Assembly: GCA_017450925.1 (NCBI GenBank)
Contig: JAFSSS010000061.1
Location: forward strand, 1-57,846
Source of the DNA: Ruminococcus sp.
GTDB lineage: Bacteria; Bacillota; Clostridia; Oscillospirales; Ruminococcaceae
Direction: 5' to 3'
Length of the DNA stretch: 57,846 nucleotides
Shown here in pieces: positions 43,386 through 52,076 of the stretch. The notes beneath the pieces were generated by a model, which was not told where the DNA came from, searched no databases, and was given only the letters and a program-made list of their open reading frames with translations. Position 1 is the stretch's first letter. The number at the start of each line of letters is the position of its first letter. Position numbers and translations under genes: made by a program.

Positions 43386-43872
43386 AAAGGCTCCTTGACC
43401 GACAAGCTATCGGATGACGGACTTGAAGTGCGGTGCAGGGTCATAATGGTGATTTAAAAGGAAGTCATCCGCCCGATCAAGGGCAAATATCCCACGCACA
43501 CTTCAAACGCTTGTCAGCGGAGCTGTTCCGGGACAGGCAGCGGCTTTCAGACCCTTTTTTGAGCCCGTATCCAAACCGATACGGAGGGCAGACCCGGAGG
43601 ACGACTGTTATGCCGCTGTCATCCGTCCGCTCTGATAAAAAGGGTTACGCCCGGAAACAAAGGGCCGGAAAGCTTTCCGGCAGCATACTCGTGCCGCACC
43701 AACATAGACGGTGTTGTAAAAGGAAGCTGCCCTAACGTGCGGCAGAACGCTTTCCGGTAATGGACAGGCTGTCTGACAACAAACTCACTGCACACTCACA
43801 ATTAGTTCCATACGGAACTTAATAAAACCACGTAAAAGGAAGTTGCCCTAAAGTATGCAGGAACGTCTGTCC
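43386..43872 (-). ncRNA. Candidate large structured RNA, about 490 nt
   Basis: A consensus minus-strand promoter (43879-43907) starts a transcript at about 43872 that runs to TTTTTT near 43386 without a plausible ORF. Domain 1: GGACAG (5' end) pairs with CTGTCC near 43755, CTGCATAC with GTGTGCAG, and AGTTCC/GGAACT. Domain 2: GCCGCAC with GTGCGGC and CCGGAAAGCTTTCCGG. Further stems: CCGTATC/GATACGG. The motif TTAGGGCAnCTTCCTTTTAC occurs in the same place after the 5' strand of the main stem in domains 1 and 2, and GACTTCCTTTTAA recurs near the 3' end. It does not match RNase P, tmRNA or SRP patterns that I know. Could be a known large RNA class (ROOL, GOLLD, OLE, raiA) that I cannot verify. 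3' end uncertain. Confidence 0.6.
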
Positions 43873-43878
43873 ATATAT

Positions 43879-43907
43879 ATTATAACACAACCGGCACGAA
43901 TTGTCAA
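43879..43907 (-). promoter_or_regulatory. Promoter of the large structured RNA
   Basis: Minus strand TTGACA (43902-43907), 17-bp spacer, TATAAT (43879-43884): a perfect match, seven bases before GGACAG. Confidence 0.85.
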
Positions 43908-43912
43908 GCACC

Positions 43913-43968
43913 GCCGCCGCGGCGGCGCGCAATGCCGTCGGCCGCCGCGGCGGCGCGCAGTTCCGTCG
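43913..43968. repeat. Two 28-bp GC-only palindromic repeats
   Basis: GCCGCCGCGGCGGCGCGCA...CCGTCG occurs at 43913-43940 and 43941-43968 with three differences. Each holds the perfect palindrome GCCGCCGCGGCGGC. It lies just upstream of the -35 of the RNA promoter. Confidence 0.85.
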
Positions 43969-43998
43969 CGCCCGGCTTTGATCGGAAGGGAAATTTTG

Positions 43999-44126
43999 TT
44001 TTGCTCCGGAGCGTACAATGGTTCAAGCTTGTAGATCTACAGGTCACAGGCTGCCTGCTGTATTTTGCTCCGGAGCGTACAATGGTTTAAACTTGTAGAT
44101 CTACAGGTCACAGACTGCCTGCTGTT
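43999..44126. repeat. 64-bp direct repeat, two copies, each with three palindromes
   Basis: Copies at 43999-44062 and 44063-44126 differ at about four positions. Each contains GCTCCGGAGC, TGTAGATCTACA and CAG(G/A)CTGCCTG. It lies immediately downstream of pnuC and upstream of the RNA promoter. Confidence 0.88.
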
Positions 44127-44134
44127 ATTTTACA

Positions 44135-44818
44135 CTAAGACTGGCGCTGTTTCATCCTCTGCCAGCAGAAATAGCTGTAGATGTCATTCACAAGGAACAC
44201 TGCAAAGCACACTGCCACGGAGATGTACTTTCTGTCCTCCGCGCTTGCCAGCGCCCATAGGACGATCAGCACGATGTCGTTTGCGGCATAGGCGACGGCA
44301 TAGAACGGGCTGCGCCGGAAGGTGAGATACACCGCAAGAAAGCTGGTAGTCACCGACAGGGTGCTGGGCAGGAGGTTGGCAGTGCCGAAGCCCCGCAGGA
44401 TAAAGTAAAACACTGCCGTCACCGCCGCCGTGAGCAGGCAGAGGAAGGCTGTCTCTCCCCTTCCGATGCTGCCGACAGTCACCTCGCTCCTGCGCCCTTG
44501 ATAGGGATTTTTGAGCCAGGATATCAGCGCGAACACCCCCATAGGCATCGTCATGCCGAGGTAGGTCACCATTTCGCCGTAGTAGGAAAAGCTGTAGGAT
44601 ATTATGCCGTAAAGCAGGCTGAAGATTATCACCAGCACCTGTCCGGCGGGATTGCCTTTGGCGTTGAAGATCAGATAGGTCACTCCGACAAGGGATGCCG
44701 CAAGGAACATCCAGTTGACGCGGTCAAACAGCAGGAATGACAAAACCACCGCCCCTGCGGATGCCCCCCACAGCATAAGCTCACCTTTTGAAAAATAGCC
44801 TCTTACAGCCTTCAGCAC
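44135..44818 (-). CDS. pnuC: PnuC-family vitamin transporter
   Basis: A 227-residue membrane protein with about seven helices of the PnuC family, which takes up nicotinamide riboside (or, in relatives PnuT and PnuX, thiamine or riboflavin) by facilitated diffusion with intracellular trapping. Family features are an early RVNWMFLAASLVGVTYLIFNAKGN and a C-terminal AVAYAANDIVLIVLW with DIYSYFCWQRM. The start is GTG at 44818 with GGAGGG spaced six bases. Ligand cannot be set from sequence alone; there is no TPP riboswitch that I can recognise. Expression passes through a terminator placed just before the ribosome site. Confidence 0.9.
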   Translation of the reverse strand: MLKAVRGYFSKGELMLWGASAGAVVLSFLLFDRVNWMFLAASLVGVTYLIFNAKGNPAGQVLVIIFSLLYGIISYSFSYYGEMVTYLGMTMPMGVFALISWLKNPYQGRRSEVTVGSIGRGETAFLCLLTAAVTAVFYFILRGFGTANLLPSTLSVTTSFLAVYLTFRRSPFYAVAYAANDIVLIVLWALASAEDRKYISVAVCFAVFLVNDIYSYFCWQRMKQRQS

Positions 44819-44830
44819 AGCGTTCCCTCC

Positions 44831-44943
44831 AAAAACAAAGCATCTGCACGCACATCTTCTGCAGCAAGCGCTGACTGACCTTACGATGTGTGAACAGATG
44901 CTTTATACATCATATCTACCCGGTGGCAGTATCAGTATTTACA
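44831..44943 (-). promoter_or_regulatory. pnuC leader with attenuator hairpin
   Basis: The leader runs from about 44943 to 44831. AAAGCATCTG (minus strand, 44895-44904) pairs perfectly with CAGATGCTTT (44837-44846), with an inner CACATC/GATGTG pair, and is followed by GTTTTT directly abutting GGAGGG. Upstream in the leader is CTGCCACCGGGTAG. This is an intrinsic terminator in a 5' leader, typical of a riboswitch or other attenuation. Confidence 0.65.
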
Positions 44944-44949
44944 TTTTGT

Positions 44950-44978
44950 ATCATAGCATGATCTCAGAAAAATGTCAA
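44950..44978 (-). promoter_or_regulatory. pnuC promoter
   Basis: Minus strand TTGACA (44973-44978), 17-bp spacer, TATGAT (44950-44955). The -35 overlaps the stop codon of the upstream anti-sigma-like gene. Confidence 0.8.
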
Positions 44979-46207
44979 GTGATATTTCCGAAAAAGCCGT
45001 CAAATATTTCGGTAACGGCTAAGGTGTCGGGGAACATCTTTTCGTCGTACCAGCGGAAGCTGCATATGCCCCCTGCATTTCTTACGACCACACACAGCCC
45101 CTCGCTGCCGTCCGACGAGCCGTAGGCGCGGGAGATGACCACATAGCAGCCGTCGGCTGTATCAAAGCCCGCATATGCCGCCGACCGGCTTGGGATGAAC
45201 CGTCGGTCGCCCTGGCTGCCGTCAGCGGGTACATTGACCGCATCGGTCTCGTGAGCAGCATACCATTCCTTTATAGCTGAAAGCTGCTTGTCGGTAAGCA
45301 TCTCCACTCTTTCCTCGTCGGTGGAGAAGTCGCAAAGCACCACCGAATTAGTGGCCGCGTGAGTGAATGTCCGGCTCCTGCCCGCCCATACCTTGATATG
45401 CTCAAGGGGATAGACCTGTCCGTTTATGGGATATTCCTCTATAAAGCCTATGCCGGGATTGATAAACCGGGTGGTGAGCATCACGGCCTTGTCCTCTCCG
45501 CTGTCGGTGAAGCAGCAGAGAGCGGTGAAGTCATCAGTTTCTGTTATACTGAACAGCTTTATCTCGCCGTGCCCGGGATAGAAGCTGTCAATATGTTCCT
45601 TGACAGTACCCAGCGGTTCAAGGACAGAGGCATCCAACGTGCCGACAGAGGAGATGTATTCTCCGTCGGCCGAGAAATCGACTATCGACAGGCTGCCCGG
45701 TACACCCGGCACAAGGCAGGAGCGGCGCTTTGAGGCCTTGGACAGCTCGCTGATATCTGCCGAGCTGCTGATATCCTCCGGCGAGATGACCTGCAGCACC
45801 ACAGTCCCGCTGATATCAGCGCCGGCAAGGCTCTTGTCGCTTTCGATCATCCTGCGCTCCTCCTCGGAGAGAGAGCCGCCCACAGCGGCGCTGGATCCAG
45901 GTGATGTGCTTTCGGGTGCTGATGCTGCTGCGGCCTCGCTTTCGGCGGGCGAGTCAGCCTCCGCTGCCGGGAGGGTCACGCTTTCCGCTTGAACGGCGGA
46001 GTCTGACCTCTGCACCTCCGGGGACTTGTATTTCATAAACAATACGGCGCCCACGGCGATCACCGCGGCGGCCGCCGTTACCGCAAGGGCCGGCGCACGG
46101 CTGCGTATCATTGGGGGCTCGCCGGTATTCTCCAGCAGCTCACCGGCGGAAAGCCGGTCGGCGCAGGGGCGGTCATATACCTTTTTCATAAGCTCTCTGT
46201 CATTCAT
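44975..46207 (-). CDS. Single-span membrane protein, likely anti-sigma partner
   Basis: A 410-residue protein with a 36-residue cytosolic N-terminus (NDRELMKKVYDRPCADRLSAG), one transmembrane helix at about 37-59, a Ser/Ala/Glu/Pro linker (65-115) and a 290-residue outer domain of unknown fold. It starts two bases after the stop of the ECF sigma gene. This is the classical position and topology of an anti-sigma factor, though no ZAS cysteine motif is present in the short N-terminus. The Ala-rich helix resembles that of the fused sigma protein at 36129-39332. Its outer domain could sense a surface signal. Role inferred from position and topology. Confidence 0.75.
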   Translation of the reverse strand: MNDRELMKKVYDRPCADRLSAGELLENTGEPPMIRSRAPALAVTAAAAVIAVGAVLFMKYKSPEVQRSDSAVQAESVTLPAAEADSPAESEAAAASAPESTSPGSSAAVGGSLSEEERRMIESDKSLAGADISGTVVLQVISPEDISSSADISELSKASKRRSCLVPGVPGSLSIVDFSADGEYISSVGTLDASVLEPLGTVKEHIDSFYPGHGEIKLFSITETDDFTALCCFTDSGEDKAVMLTTRFINPGIGFIEEYPINGQVYPLEHIKVWAGRSRTFTHAATNSVVLCDFSTDEERVEMLTDKQLSAIKEWYAAHETDAVNVPADGSQGDRRFIPSRSAAYAGFDTADGCYVVISRAYGSSDGSEGLCVVVRNAGGICSFRWYDEKMFPDTLAVTEIFDGFFGNIT

Positions 46208-46209
46208 AG

Positions 46210-46734
46210 CTATGTCTCCCTTCCTCTGTATTTTCTCCTTATCTCTTCAAGCGTGCGGTAGAGGTGCATCTTCACGGACGGGACGCTTATCTGAAGCATC
46301 CCGGCGATCTCGGGAACGGTGAGCCCGCGGCGGTAATAGAGGAAGAACACCTTCTGCGTCACAAGGGGCTTGCGCTTCAGAAGGGCGCGTATCTCCTCCA
46401 CCGCGGCGCGGTCGATGACGCTGTCCTCCACCGAAAAGCTCACATCGGGAATGTCCTGCTCCTCAAGGTCTGCGGAACGCATGACTATCCTTTCCTTCAG
46501 CCTGCGCACAGCCGAATAGTATTTCATAAGCTGCCGGTTCGCGATAAGCATCATAAAGGCCTCTGCATTGGCAGGCGGCTGCTGCAGTTTGCAAAGCGCT
46601 TTGTAGGCTGCAGCATAGGTGTTCTGAAAAATGTCGTCCACGTCGTCTATCGCATAGCACTTGGCGGCTATGCGGTTGTATATCATTTCTTTTGTCTGCA
46701 TATAGATCTCTTCAAATTGCTCTCTGCCGTTCAC
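46210..46734 (-). CDS. ECF-type sigma factor
   Basis: A 174-residue sigma-70 family protein. Region 2: DDVDDIFQNTYAAAYKALCK; region 4: KPLVTQKVFFLYYRRGLTVPEIAGMLQISVPSVKMHLYRTLEEIR. The start is GTG at 46734 because AGGAGGTGATC is spaced ideally before it; an upstream in-frame ATG overlaps the ribosome site itself. Co-transcribed with the membrane protein that follows. The promoter is a normal sigma-A type, not an obvious autoregulated ECF site. Confidence 0.9.
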   Translation of the reverse strand: MNGREQFEEIYMQTKEMIYNRIAAKCYAIDDVDDIFQNTYAAAYKALCKLQQPPANAEAFMMLIANRQLMKYYSAVRRLKERIVMRSADLEEQDIPDVSFSVEDSVIDRAAVEEIRALLKRKPLVTQKVFFLYYRRGLTVPEIAGMLQISVPSVKMHLYRTLEEIRRKYRGRET

Positions 46735-46831
46735 GGGATCACCTCCTCTCTGCATCCGCCTTCAATATGTACTTGCCTGCGGAAGGGCAAAAAGTTATTA
46801 ACAAAGCGTAAACACTTCCTTGCTCAAGGAT

Positions 46832-46860
46832 ATTATACAGTCATAAGCATTACAAGTCAA
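46832..46860 (-). promoter_or_regulatory. Promoter of the ECF sigma operon
   Basis: Minus strand TTGACT (46855-46860), 17-bp spacer, TATAAT (46832-46837). Confidence 0.8.
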
Positions 46861-46955
46861 CCGCACTGCCTGCGGGCATTTTACACCGAGGCCATGAAGA
46901 TACATATAATTGCCTGTTCCGGCTTGCAGAGGATCACGGTCTCGGAGAAATGCTA

Positions 46956-46984
46956 TTGTAATGCGGCGCGGGATATGGTATAAT
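46956..46984 (+). promoter_or_regulatory. Promoter of the tyrosine phosphatase gene
   Basis: TTGTAA (46956-46961), 17-bp spacer, TATAAT (46979-46984). Confidence 0.72.
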
Positions 46985-47019
46985 ACAGAAGTAAACTCAA
47001 CCGTAAGGAGCTGATATTT

Positions 47020-47886
47020 ATGATCTCAAACGAATTGAAGCACAGCATAGGCCTCACCGGCATACAGAACGCCCGTGAGCTGGGCGGGTATGTCTCCGCT
47101 GACGGACGCAGGGTCAGAGGCGGGGTCTTCCTCCGCACCGCAAAGCTCTCACCCGGAACGGAGGAGGACTTCAAGCGTCTGCGGGAGACCTACCGGCTGG
47201 CGAAGATATTCGATCTTAGAGCAGACGAGGAGATAAACGGCTCGCCGGAGTTAGCCGTGTTTTCCGGCAGCTCAAAGGCTGACCCCGACCCGGAGATAGA
47301 GGGGACGGAGTATTTCCACCTGCCTGTTATCGACCTAAAGGCTGTGAAGCAGCAGGCAATGCAGAGGATGCCGGAGCATTCCGGCGGACATGATCTTATA
47401 CAGCTGCTGGATATGAGCATCAAGGCCGGCTTTATCAGCGACAAGCTTTACTTTGGCTTTCTTGACGGTGAGCTGGGACGAAAAAGCTACAGCCGCCTTT
47501 TCCGTGAGATCATCACGCTGAAGGAGGGCGGCTCCGTCCTCTTCCACTGCACACAGGGCAAGGACAGAACAGGCGTGGCGGCAATGCTTATCCTCTCGGC
47601 GCTGGACGTGCCGGAGGAGACTGTAGTTGAGGACTATATGCTGACCAACGAGTTCAACCGGGAGCGCATCGCCAAGGAGCGGGCGATGCTGGAGATGTCC
47701 GGCAGGATCCCGCCCGAAAAGATCGACACCTTCCTTATGGCTATGGACAGGGTCAGCGAAACCACCATGACCAATGTAATCGCACATCTGAAGGAGAGCT
47801 ACGGTTCGGTGAAGAGCTACATCGTTTCCCGGCTGGGGGTCTCCGGCGAGGAGCTTGAAGGGCTGAAGGACAGATTTCTTGTATGA
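47020..47886 (+). CDS. Tyrosine-protein phosphatase (Y_phosphatase3 type)
   Basis: A 288-residue cytosolic phosphatase. The P-loop is FHCTQGKDRTG with the nucleophile Cys177 and Arg183 (C-x5-R, with the lysine typical of the lipid/tyrosine phosphatase group LipA/PtpB-like). The N-terminal NARELGGYVSADGRRVRGGVFLRTAKL is typical of that family. Ribosome site TAAGGAGCTG. Own promoter and terminator. Substrate unknown: phosphotyrosine or phosphoinositide-like. Confidence 0.9.
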   Translation: MISNELKHSIGLTGIQNARELGGYVSADGRRVRGGVFLRTAKLSPGTEEDFKRLRETYRLAKIFDLRADEEINGSPELAVFSGSSKADPDPEIEGTEYFHLPVIDLKAVKQQAMQRMPEHSGGHDLIQLLDMSIKAGFISDKLYFGFLDGELGRKSYSRLFREIITLKEGGSVLFHCTQGKDRTGVAAMLILSALDVPEETVVEDYMLTNEFNRERIAKERAMLEMSGRIPPEKIDTFLMAMDRVSETTMTNVIAHLKESYGSVKSYIVSRLGVSGEELEGLKDRFLV

Positions 47887-47903
47887 TACATACGCCTTGC
47901 AAT

Positions 47904-47941
47904 GCGGACAGGTCTCCCGCCGGGAGGCTCGTCCGCTTTTT
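47904..47941 (+). terminator. Terminator of the phosphatase gene
   Basis: GCGGAC (47904) pairs with GTCCGC (47931-47936), inner CTCCC/GGGAG, then TTTTT. Confidence 0.85.
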
Positions 47942-47965
47942 GCGTCCGCTGCGGCTTTTCCGCGG

Positions 47966-47994
47966 TTGACAGGCGGGTGATATTTTGGTATAAT
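47966..47994 (+). promoter_or_regulatory. Promoter of the Hpt-hybrid kinase genes
   Basis: TTGACA (47966-47971), 17-bp spacer, TATAAT (47989-47994). Confidence 0.85.
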
Positions 47995-48055
47995 GGTATA
48001 GACGATACTGCGCTTTACAAACGGCTGACAGGAACTGATATAAAGGTGAAGGGCT

Positions 48056-48391
48056 ATGCTTACAACTGACAAACTAAGAGAATTCGGCGCCGACGTGGAT
48101 GAAGGCCTCGGACGCTGCATGAACAGCGAGGGCTTCTATATCATGCTGGTGGAAAAGGTCATCGGCGACAAAAGGCTTGCCCTGCTGGAAAAGCAGCTTG
48201 CCGAAAAGGATCTAAGCGGCGCCTTTGAATCGGCTCACGCACTGAAGGGGATGTATTCAAATCTTTCACTGACCCCGCTGACAGCGCCGATAAGCGAGAT
48301 GACAGAGCTTCTTAGAGCCGGGACAGATACAGACTATTCGTCCCTGCTGAACGAGGCAAAGGCACAGTTTGAAAGGCTGTGTGCTTTGTAA
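48056..48391 (+). CDS. Stand-alone Hpt phosphotransfer protein
   Basis: A 111-residue helical-bundle histidine phosphotransfer domain. The phosphorylatable His61 lies in ESAHALKGMYSNLSL, the standard HxLKG motif. It sits just upstream of a hybrid histidine kinase that has receiver domains but no Hpt of its own, so it probably relays phosphate from that kinase. AAGGTGAAG ribosome site. A strong terminator separates the two genes. Confidence 0.9.
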   Translation: MLTTDKLREFGADVDEGLGRCMNSEGFYIMLVEKVIGDKRLALLEKQLAEKDLSGAFESAHALKGMYSNLSLTPLTAPISEMTELLRAGTDTDYSSLLNEAKAQFERLCAL

Positions 48392-48400
48392 TGCAGTCAG

Positions 48401-48434
48401 ACGGGAGCATTCTGCGGAAATGCTCCCGTTTTTC
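48401..48434 (+). terminator. Terminator between Hpt and hybrid kinase
   Basis: ACGGGAGCATT pairs with AATGCTCCCGT, then TTTTT. No second promoter is obvious, so it likely reduces kinase expression relative to Hpt. Confidence 0.85.
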
Positions 48435-48464
48435 ATAACAGGATAATGACAGGAGGCTGGGAAA

Positions 48465-51398
48465 ATGTTCGGGAAAAACTTTGAGCTTAATGACACCACA
48501 ATGAGCATTGTCAAGGAGATAGGCAGACATATGCCCGGAGGGTTCTTTATCTACAAGGCAGAGGGCAAAGAGGAGCTTCTCTATGCCAACAGCGCTGTGC
48601 TGCGGATATACGGCTGTGACAGCCTTGATGAGTTCAAGGCGCTGACGGGCTTTACCTTCAAGGGGATGCTCCACCCGGAGGACTACCCTGCCGTTACCGA
48701 TTCCATAAACAAGCAGATAGCAGCCAGCGAGGAGAACCTTGACTATGTGGAATACCGCATAATCCGCAAAGACGGCTCTGTGCGCTGGGTGGATGACTAC
48801 GGACATTATACCGAGACCGAGGCCTACGGCGGGATATACTATGTCTTTATTTCCGACATCACAGAAAAACATGAACAGAACGAGCGGGAGAACGCCGTGA
48901 GAAACGCTGTTGTGGAAACTATGATAAACGCCTACAACACCGTCTGGCTGATAAATGACACCGAGACCGAAAGCTGCTCTCTTTACCTCGGAGATGTCAG
49001 CGAGGGCAGCATCCACGCCGAGGCCATAAATAATGCTCTAAGCCGCCGAAGCTATTCGGAGGCAAAGGAGGAATACATCCGCAGCTGCGTTTCCGAGCAG
49101 GACAGAGACCGGCTGGAGCGGGAGCTTTCGCTGGAAAACATAGTCAGCGTGCTGCAGAACAGAGAACGGTTCTCCGTCACCTTTCTGCGGGAGCTGAAGG
49201 ACTGTCAGAGATACTACAGGTGCGACCTCGGCAAGGTCATGATGCCGGAGGAGCGCATAGGCATCATGATAGGCTTCAAGGATGTTGACAGCGAGATCAG
49301 AGCAAGCCAAAGGCTGCAGGAGGAGCTGGAGAGCCGCCTTGCCCTGCAGGAAAAGCTGATCGAGGAGCAGAGCCAGCGTGAACAGCAGGATAAAATGATA
49401 ACCGCTCTCGCCTCGGATTACCGGGTGGTGTATCACATCGACCTTGACAAGGACGAGGGCGTATGCTACCGCGCCGACCCCGACGATAAGGAGCAGCCCC
49501 GTCAAGGAGTGCCCTTCCCTTACCTTGAGCGATTCCGCTGGTATGCCGAAACAGCCGTGGATGAAGCCTACCGCGAGGGCTTTCTCGAATTCATCGACCC
49601 CGACCATATCCGCAGGGCGCTGTCGGAGGAGCTTATCATAGCCTATCGCTATCTGGTACACCGAAACGGCATAGACTACTACGAAATGATAAGAATGGCC
49701 GGCGTCCGGCACGCCGCCGACAGAGACGACCACACCGTTCACGCTATCGGTCTGGGGCTTACGAATATTGACAGCGAGATGCGGGAGACTATGGCAAGAA
49801 ATCAAGCGCTAAGCGAGGCGCTTGAGGCCGCCGAGCAGGCAAACAAGGCCAAGACCGCCTTCCTCTCCAACATGAGCCACGAGATACGCACACCCATGAA
49901 CGCGATCATCGGGCTTGACAGCCTTGCCCTAAGAAAAGACAGCCTTGACCTTGAAACGAGGGACTATCTTGAAAAGATCGGCGAGAGCGCCCGTCATCTG
50001 CTGGGGCTTATAAACGATATACTTGACATGAGCCGCATCGAGTCGGGAAGAGTCATCCTCAGGAAGGAGGAATTCTCCTTCCGCGTGATGCTGGAGCAGA
50101 TCAACACTATGGTGATGACCCAGTGCCACGACAAGGGGCTGAAATACGAATGCAGGGTGATAGGCGGAGTTTCGGATTACTATATCGGCGACGATATGAA
50201 GCTCAAGCAGGTGCTGATAAACATCCTCTCCAACGCTATCAAGTTCACCGACCCGCCGGGCGAGGTCTCACTCACCGTTGAAAGAACCGCCGTCTTTGAG
50301 GATCAAGCCACGATAAAATTCACGATAAAGGACACCGGCATCGGAATGGACAAGTCATTTATCCCGAAGGTGTTCGACACCTTTACGCAGGAGGATTCCA
50401 GCCGCAACAGCAAGTACGGCTCCACCGGCCTCGGCATGGCTATAACCAAAAACATCGTGGATATCATGAACGGCACTATCTCGGTAGAGTCGGAAAAGGG
50501 CAGGGGCACGGAGTTCACCGTGGTCGTTACCTTCAAGAACTGTCACCGCAGCGGCTCTGACGACGTGTTCATCGACCCTAAGGAAATGCGGGTTCTGGTG
50601 GTGGATGACGAGGAGATCGCCGCCGAACACGCAAGGCTCGTGCTTGACGAGGCCGGCATCAAGGCCGACGCCTGCCTTAGCGGCAGTGAGGCTATGAATA
50701 TGCTTGAGGTGGCACACACCAAGCAGGAGCCCTATAATCTTGTGCTTTTGGACTGGAAGATGCCGGATATGGACGGCATTGAGGTGGCTAAGGAGATAAG
50801 AAAGCTCTACAGCCGCGAGACCACCGTTATCATACTCACCTCCTTCAACTGGGACGAGATCATGGACGAGGCTCTGCATATAGGTGTTGACAGCTTCCTT
50901 GCAAAGCCGCTGTTTGCCTCAAACGTGATCTACGAATTCGAGCGCATCGCCCGCAAGAACAACTTGATGCTCTTCCGCGAAAAGCAGAGGGCCGATCTCA
51001 CGGGCAGGCATATCCTGCTGGCAGAGGATGTTATCATCAACGCCGAGATAATGAAGGAGCTGCTGAAGATCAAGGGCGCTGTGACCGATCATGCCGAAAA
51101 CGGCAGAGCCGCGCTGGAAAGGTTTTCGGCCAGCCGGCCGCACTATTATTCCGCCGTGCTTATGGATGTCCGTATGCCGGAAATGGACGGTCTTGAGGCC
51201 ACTGCGGCTATCCGCGCACTCGACCGGCCGGATGCCGCGACCATACCTATCATCGCTATGACAGCCAACGCCTTCGACGAGGATGTTCAGCGGTCGCTGC
51301 AGGTGGGGATGAACGCTCACCTGTCAAAGCCGGTAGAGCCGGAAAGGCTTTTCCAGACGCTTGAAGAGCTGATCTGGGAGTCCTGTCAAGATAAGTGA
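48465..51398 (+). CDS. Hybrid sensor histidine kinase, PAS-HisKA-HATPase-REC-REC
   Basis: A 977-residue soluble hybrid kinase. Residues about 20-140 form a PAS domain ([39 protein letters not shown]); further sensor-like segments follow to about 440, including a coiled coil. The H-box [18 protein letters not shown] is at about 466-483; the ATPase domain has [23 protein letters not shown] and GTGLGMAI-type [10 protein letters not shown]; receiver 1 (about 705-825) has VVDDEE and [11 protein letters not shown]; receiver 2 (about 845-970) has [10 protein letters not shown] and [12 protein letters not shown]. No transmembrane helix is seen, so it senses a cytosolic cue. Paired with the upstream Hpt. 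AGGAGGCTGG ribosome site. Confidence 0.93.
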   Translation: MFGKNFELNDTTMSIVKEIGRHMPGGFFIYKAEGKEELLYANSAVLRIYGCDSLDEFKALTGFTFKGMLHPEDYPAVTDSINKQIAASEENLDYVEYRIIRKDGSVRWVDDYGHYTETEAYGGIYYVFISDITEKHEQNERENAVRNAVVETMINAYNTVWLINDTETESCSLYLGDVSEGSIHAEAINNALSRRSYSEAKEEYIRSCVSEQDRDRLERELSLENIVSVLQNRERFSVTFLRELKDCQRYYRCDLGKVMMPEERIGIMIGFKDVDSEIRASQRLQEELESRLALQEKLIEEQSQREQQDKMITALASDYRVVYHIDLDKDEGVCYRADPDDKEQPRQGVPFPYLERFRWYAETAVDEAYREGFLEFIDPDHIRRALSEELIIAYRYLVHRNGIDYYEMIRMAGVRHAADRDDHTVHAIGLGLTNIDSEMRETMARNQALSEALEAAEQANKAKTAFLSNMSHEIRTPMNAIIGLDSLALRKDSLDLETRDYLEKIGESARHLLGLINDILDMSRIESGRVILRKEEFSFRVMLEQINTMVMTQCHDKGLKYECRVIGGVSDYYIGDDMKLKQVLINILSNAIKFTDPPGEVSLTVERTAVFEDQATIKFTIKDTGIGMDKSFIPKVFDTFTQEDSSRNSKYGSTGLGMAITKNIVDIMNGTISVESEKGRGTEFTVVVTFKNCHRSGSDDVFIDPKEMRVLVVDDEEIAAEHARLVLDEAGIKADACLSGSEAMNMLEVAHTKQEPYNLVLLDWKMPDMDGIEVAKEIRKLYSRETTVIILTSFNWDEIMDEALHIGVDSFLAKPLFASNVIYEFERIARKNNLMLFREKQRADLTGRHILLAEDVIINAEIMKELLKIKGAVTDHAENGRAALERFSASRPHYYSAVLMDVRMPEMDGLEATAAIRALDRPDAATIPIIAMTANAFDEDVQRSLQVGMNAHLSKPVEPERLFQTLEELIWESCQDK

Positions 51399-51416
51399 AC
51401 GGGGGCGTAATATTCA

Positions 51417-52076
51417 ATGGGAAATAACTACAGTGCCGAAAAGCGAAGGCATATGTCGTCGGCAGATGCGGTGGCTATGGCCTTCGGAACTATGGTGGGC
51501 TGGGGCGCCTTTGTAATGCCGGGCACCACGTTCCTGCCGGTGGCCGGCCCCGCGGGAACGGTCATCGCAATGACGGAGGGCTTCGACAGCTGGCAGAGCT
51601 ATATCAATTCTCTTGACAAGGCTCCCGGCATAGAGTCGGTGCCCACGTTCTATGCAGCTAAAGCCGTCATGGGACAGGGCGGACTGATACCGGCCGGGGT
51701 AACTGCCCTTGCCGCAGTGCTTACGGGCTTCATCGGCGGCAGCATCGTCCTGCTTATCATATTTGCGGGGCTGACGGTAATGCTCTATGTGCAGAACCTC
51801 GTGCGGAAAAAGCACGAGGCCTCCGAGCGGGAGAAGATAAGGGCAATGGAGGGCTATGCCGCCACCAAAGCTATCCGCGGGCTGGAAAACCGTCAGCTGG
51901 CAGAGATACCCATTCTTGCAATGACAGCCAACGCCTTCAAGGAGGACGAGGAGACGGCTCTTGCGGCCGGTATGCAGGCGCATATCGCCAAGCCGGTGGA
52001 TGTGAACATCCTGCTTAGCAAGCTTTACGAGATGCTGTTCACCGATGACAGTCAAAGCGGGGACAAGCAGCCATGA
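51417..52076 (+). CDS. Collapsed permease/receiver chimera
   Basis: A 219-residue protein made of unrelated pieces in one frame. Residues 13-52 match the first two helices of an APC amino acid permease (SSADAVAMAFGTMVGWGAFVMPG). Residues 53-125 look like a later loop and helix of such a permease (SWQSYINSLDKAPGIESVPTFYAAKAVMG...). Residues about 150-210 are the C-terminal half of a receiver domain (IPILAMTANAFKEDEE, AHIAKPVDVNILLSKL) without its phosphorylated Asp. The simplest reading is a large APC permease-hybrid kinase gene that lost its middle by in-frame deletions. Likely non-functional, though it has a ribosome site and overlaps sfsA by four bases. Confidence 0.7.
   Translation: MGNNYSAEKRRHMSSADAVAMAFGTMVGWGAFVMPGTTFLPVAGPAGTVIAMTEGFDSWQSYINSLDKAPGIESVPTFYAAKAVMGQGGLIPAGVTALAAVLTGFIGGSIVLLIIFAGLTVMLYVQNLVRKKHEASEREKIRAMEGYAATKAIRGLENRQLAEIPILAMTANAFKEDEETALAAGMQAHIAKPVDVNILLSKLYEMLFTDDSQSGDKQP

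Noticed and set aside
43386-43872. RNase P RNA, tmRNA or SRP RNA
   Set aside because: None of the conserved core sequences of these RNAs that I know is present in either strand.
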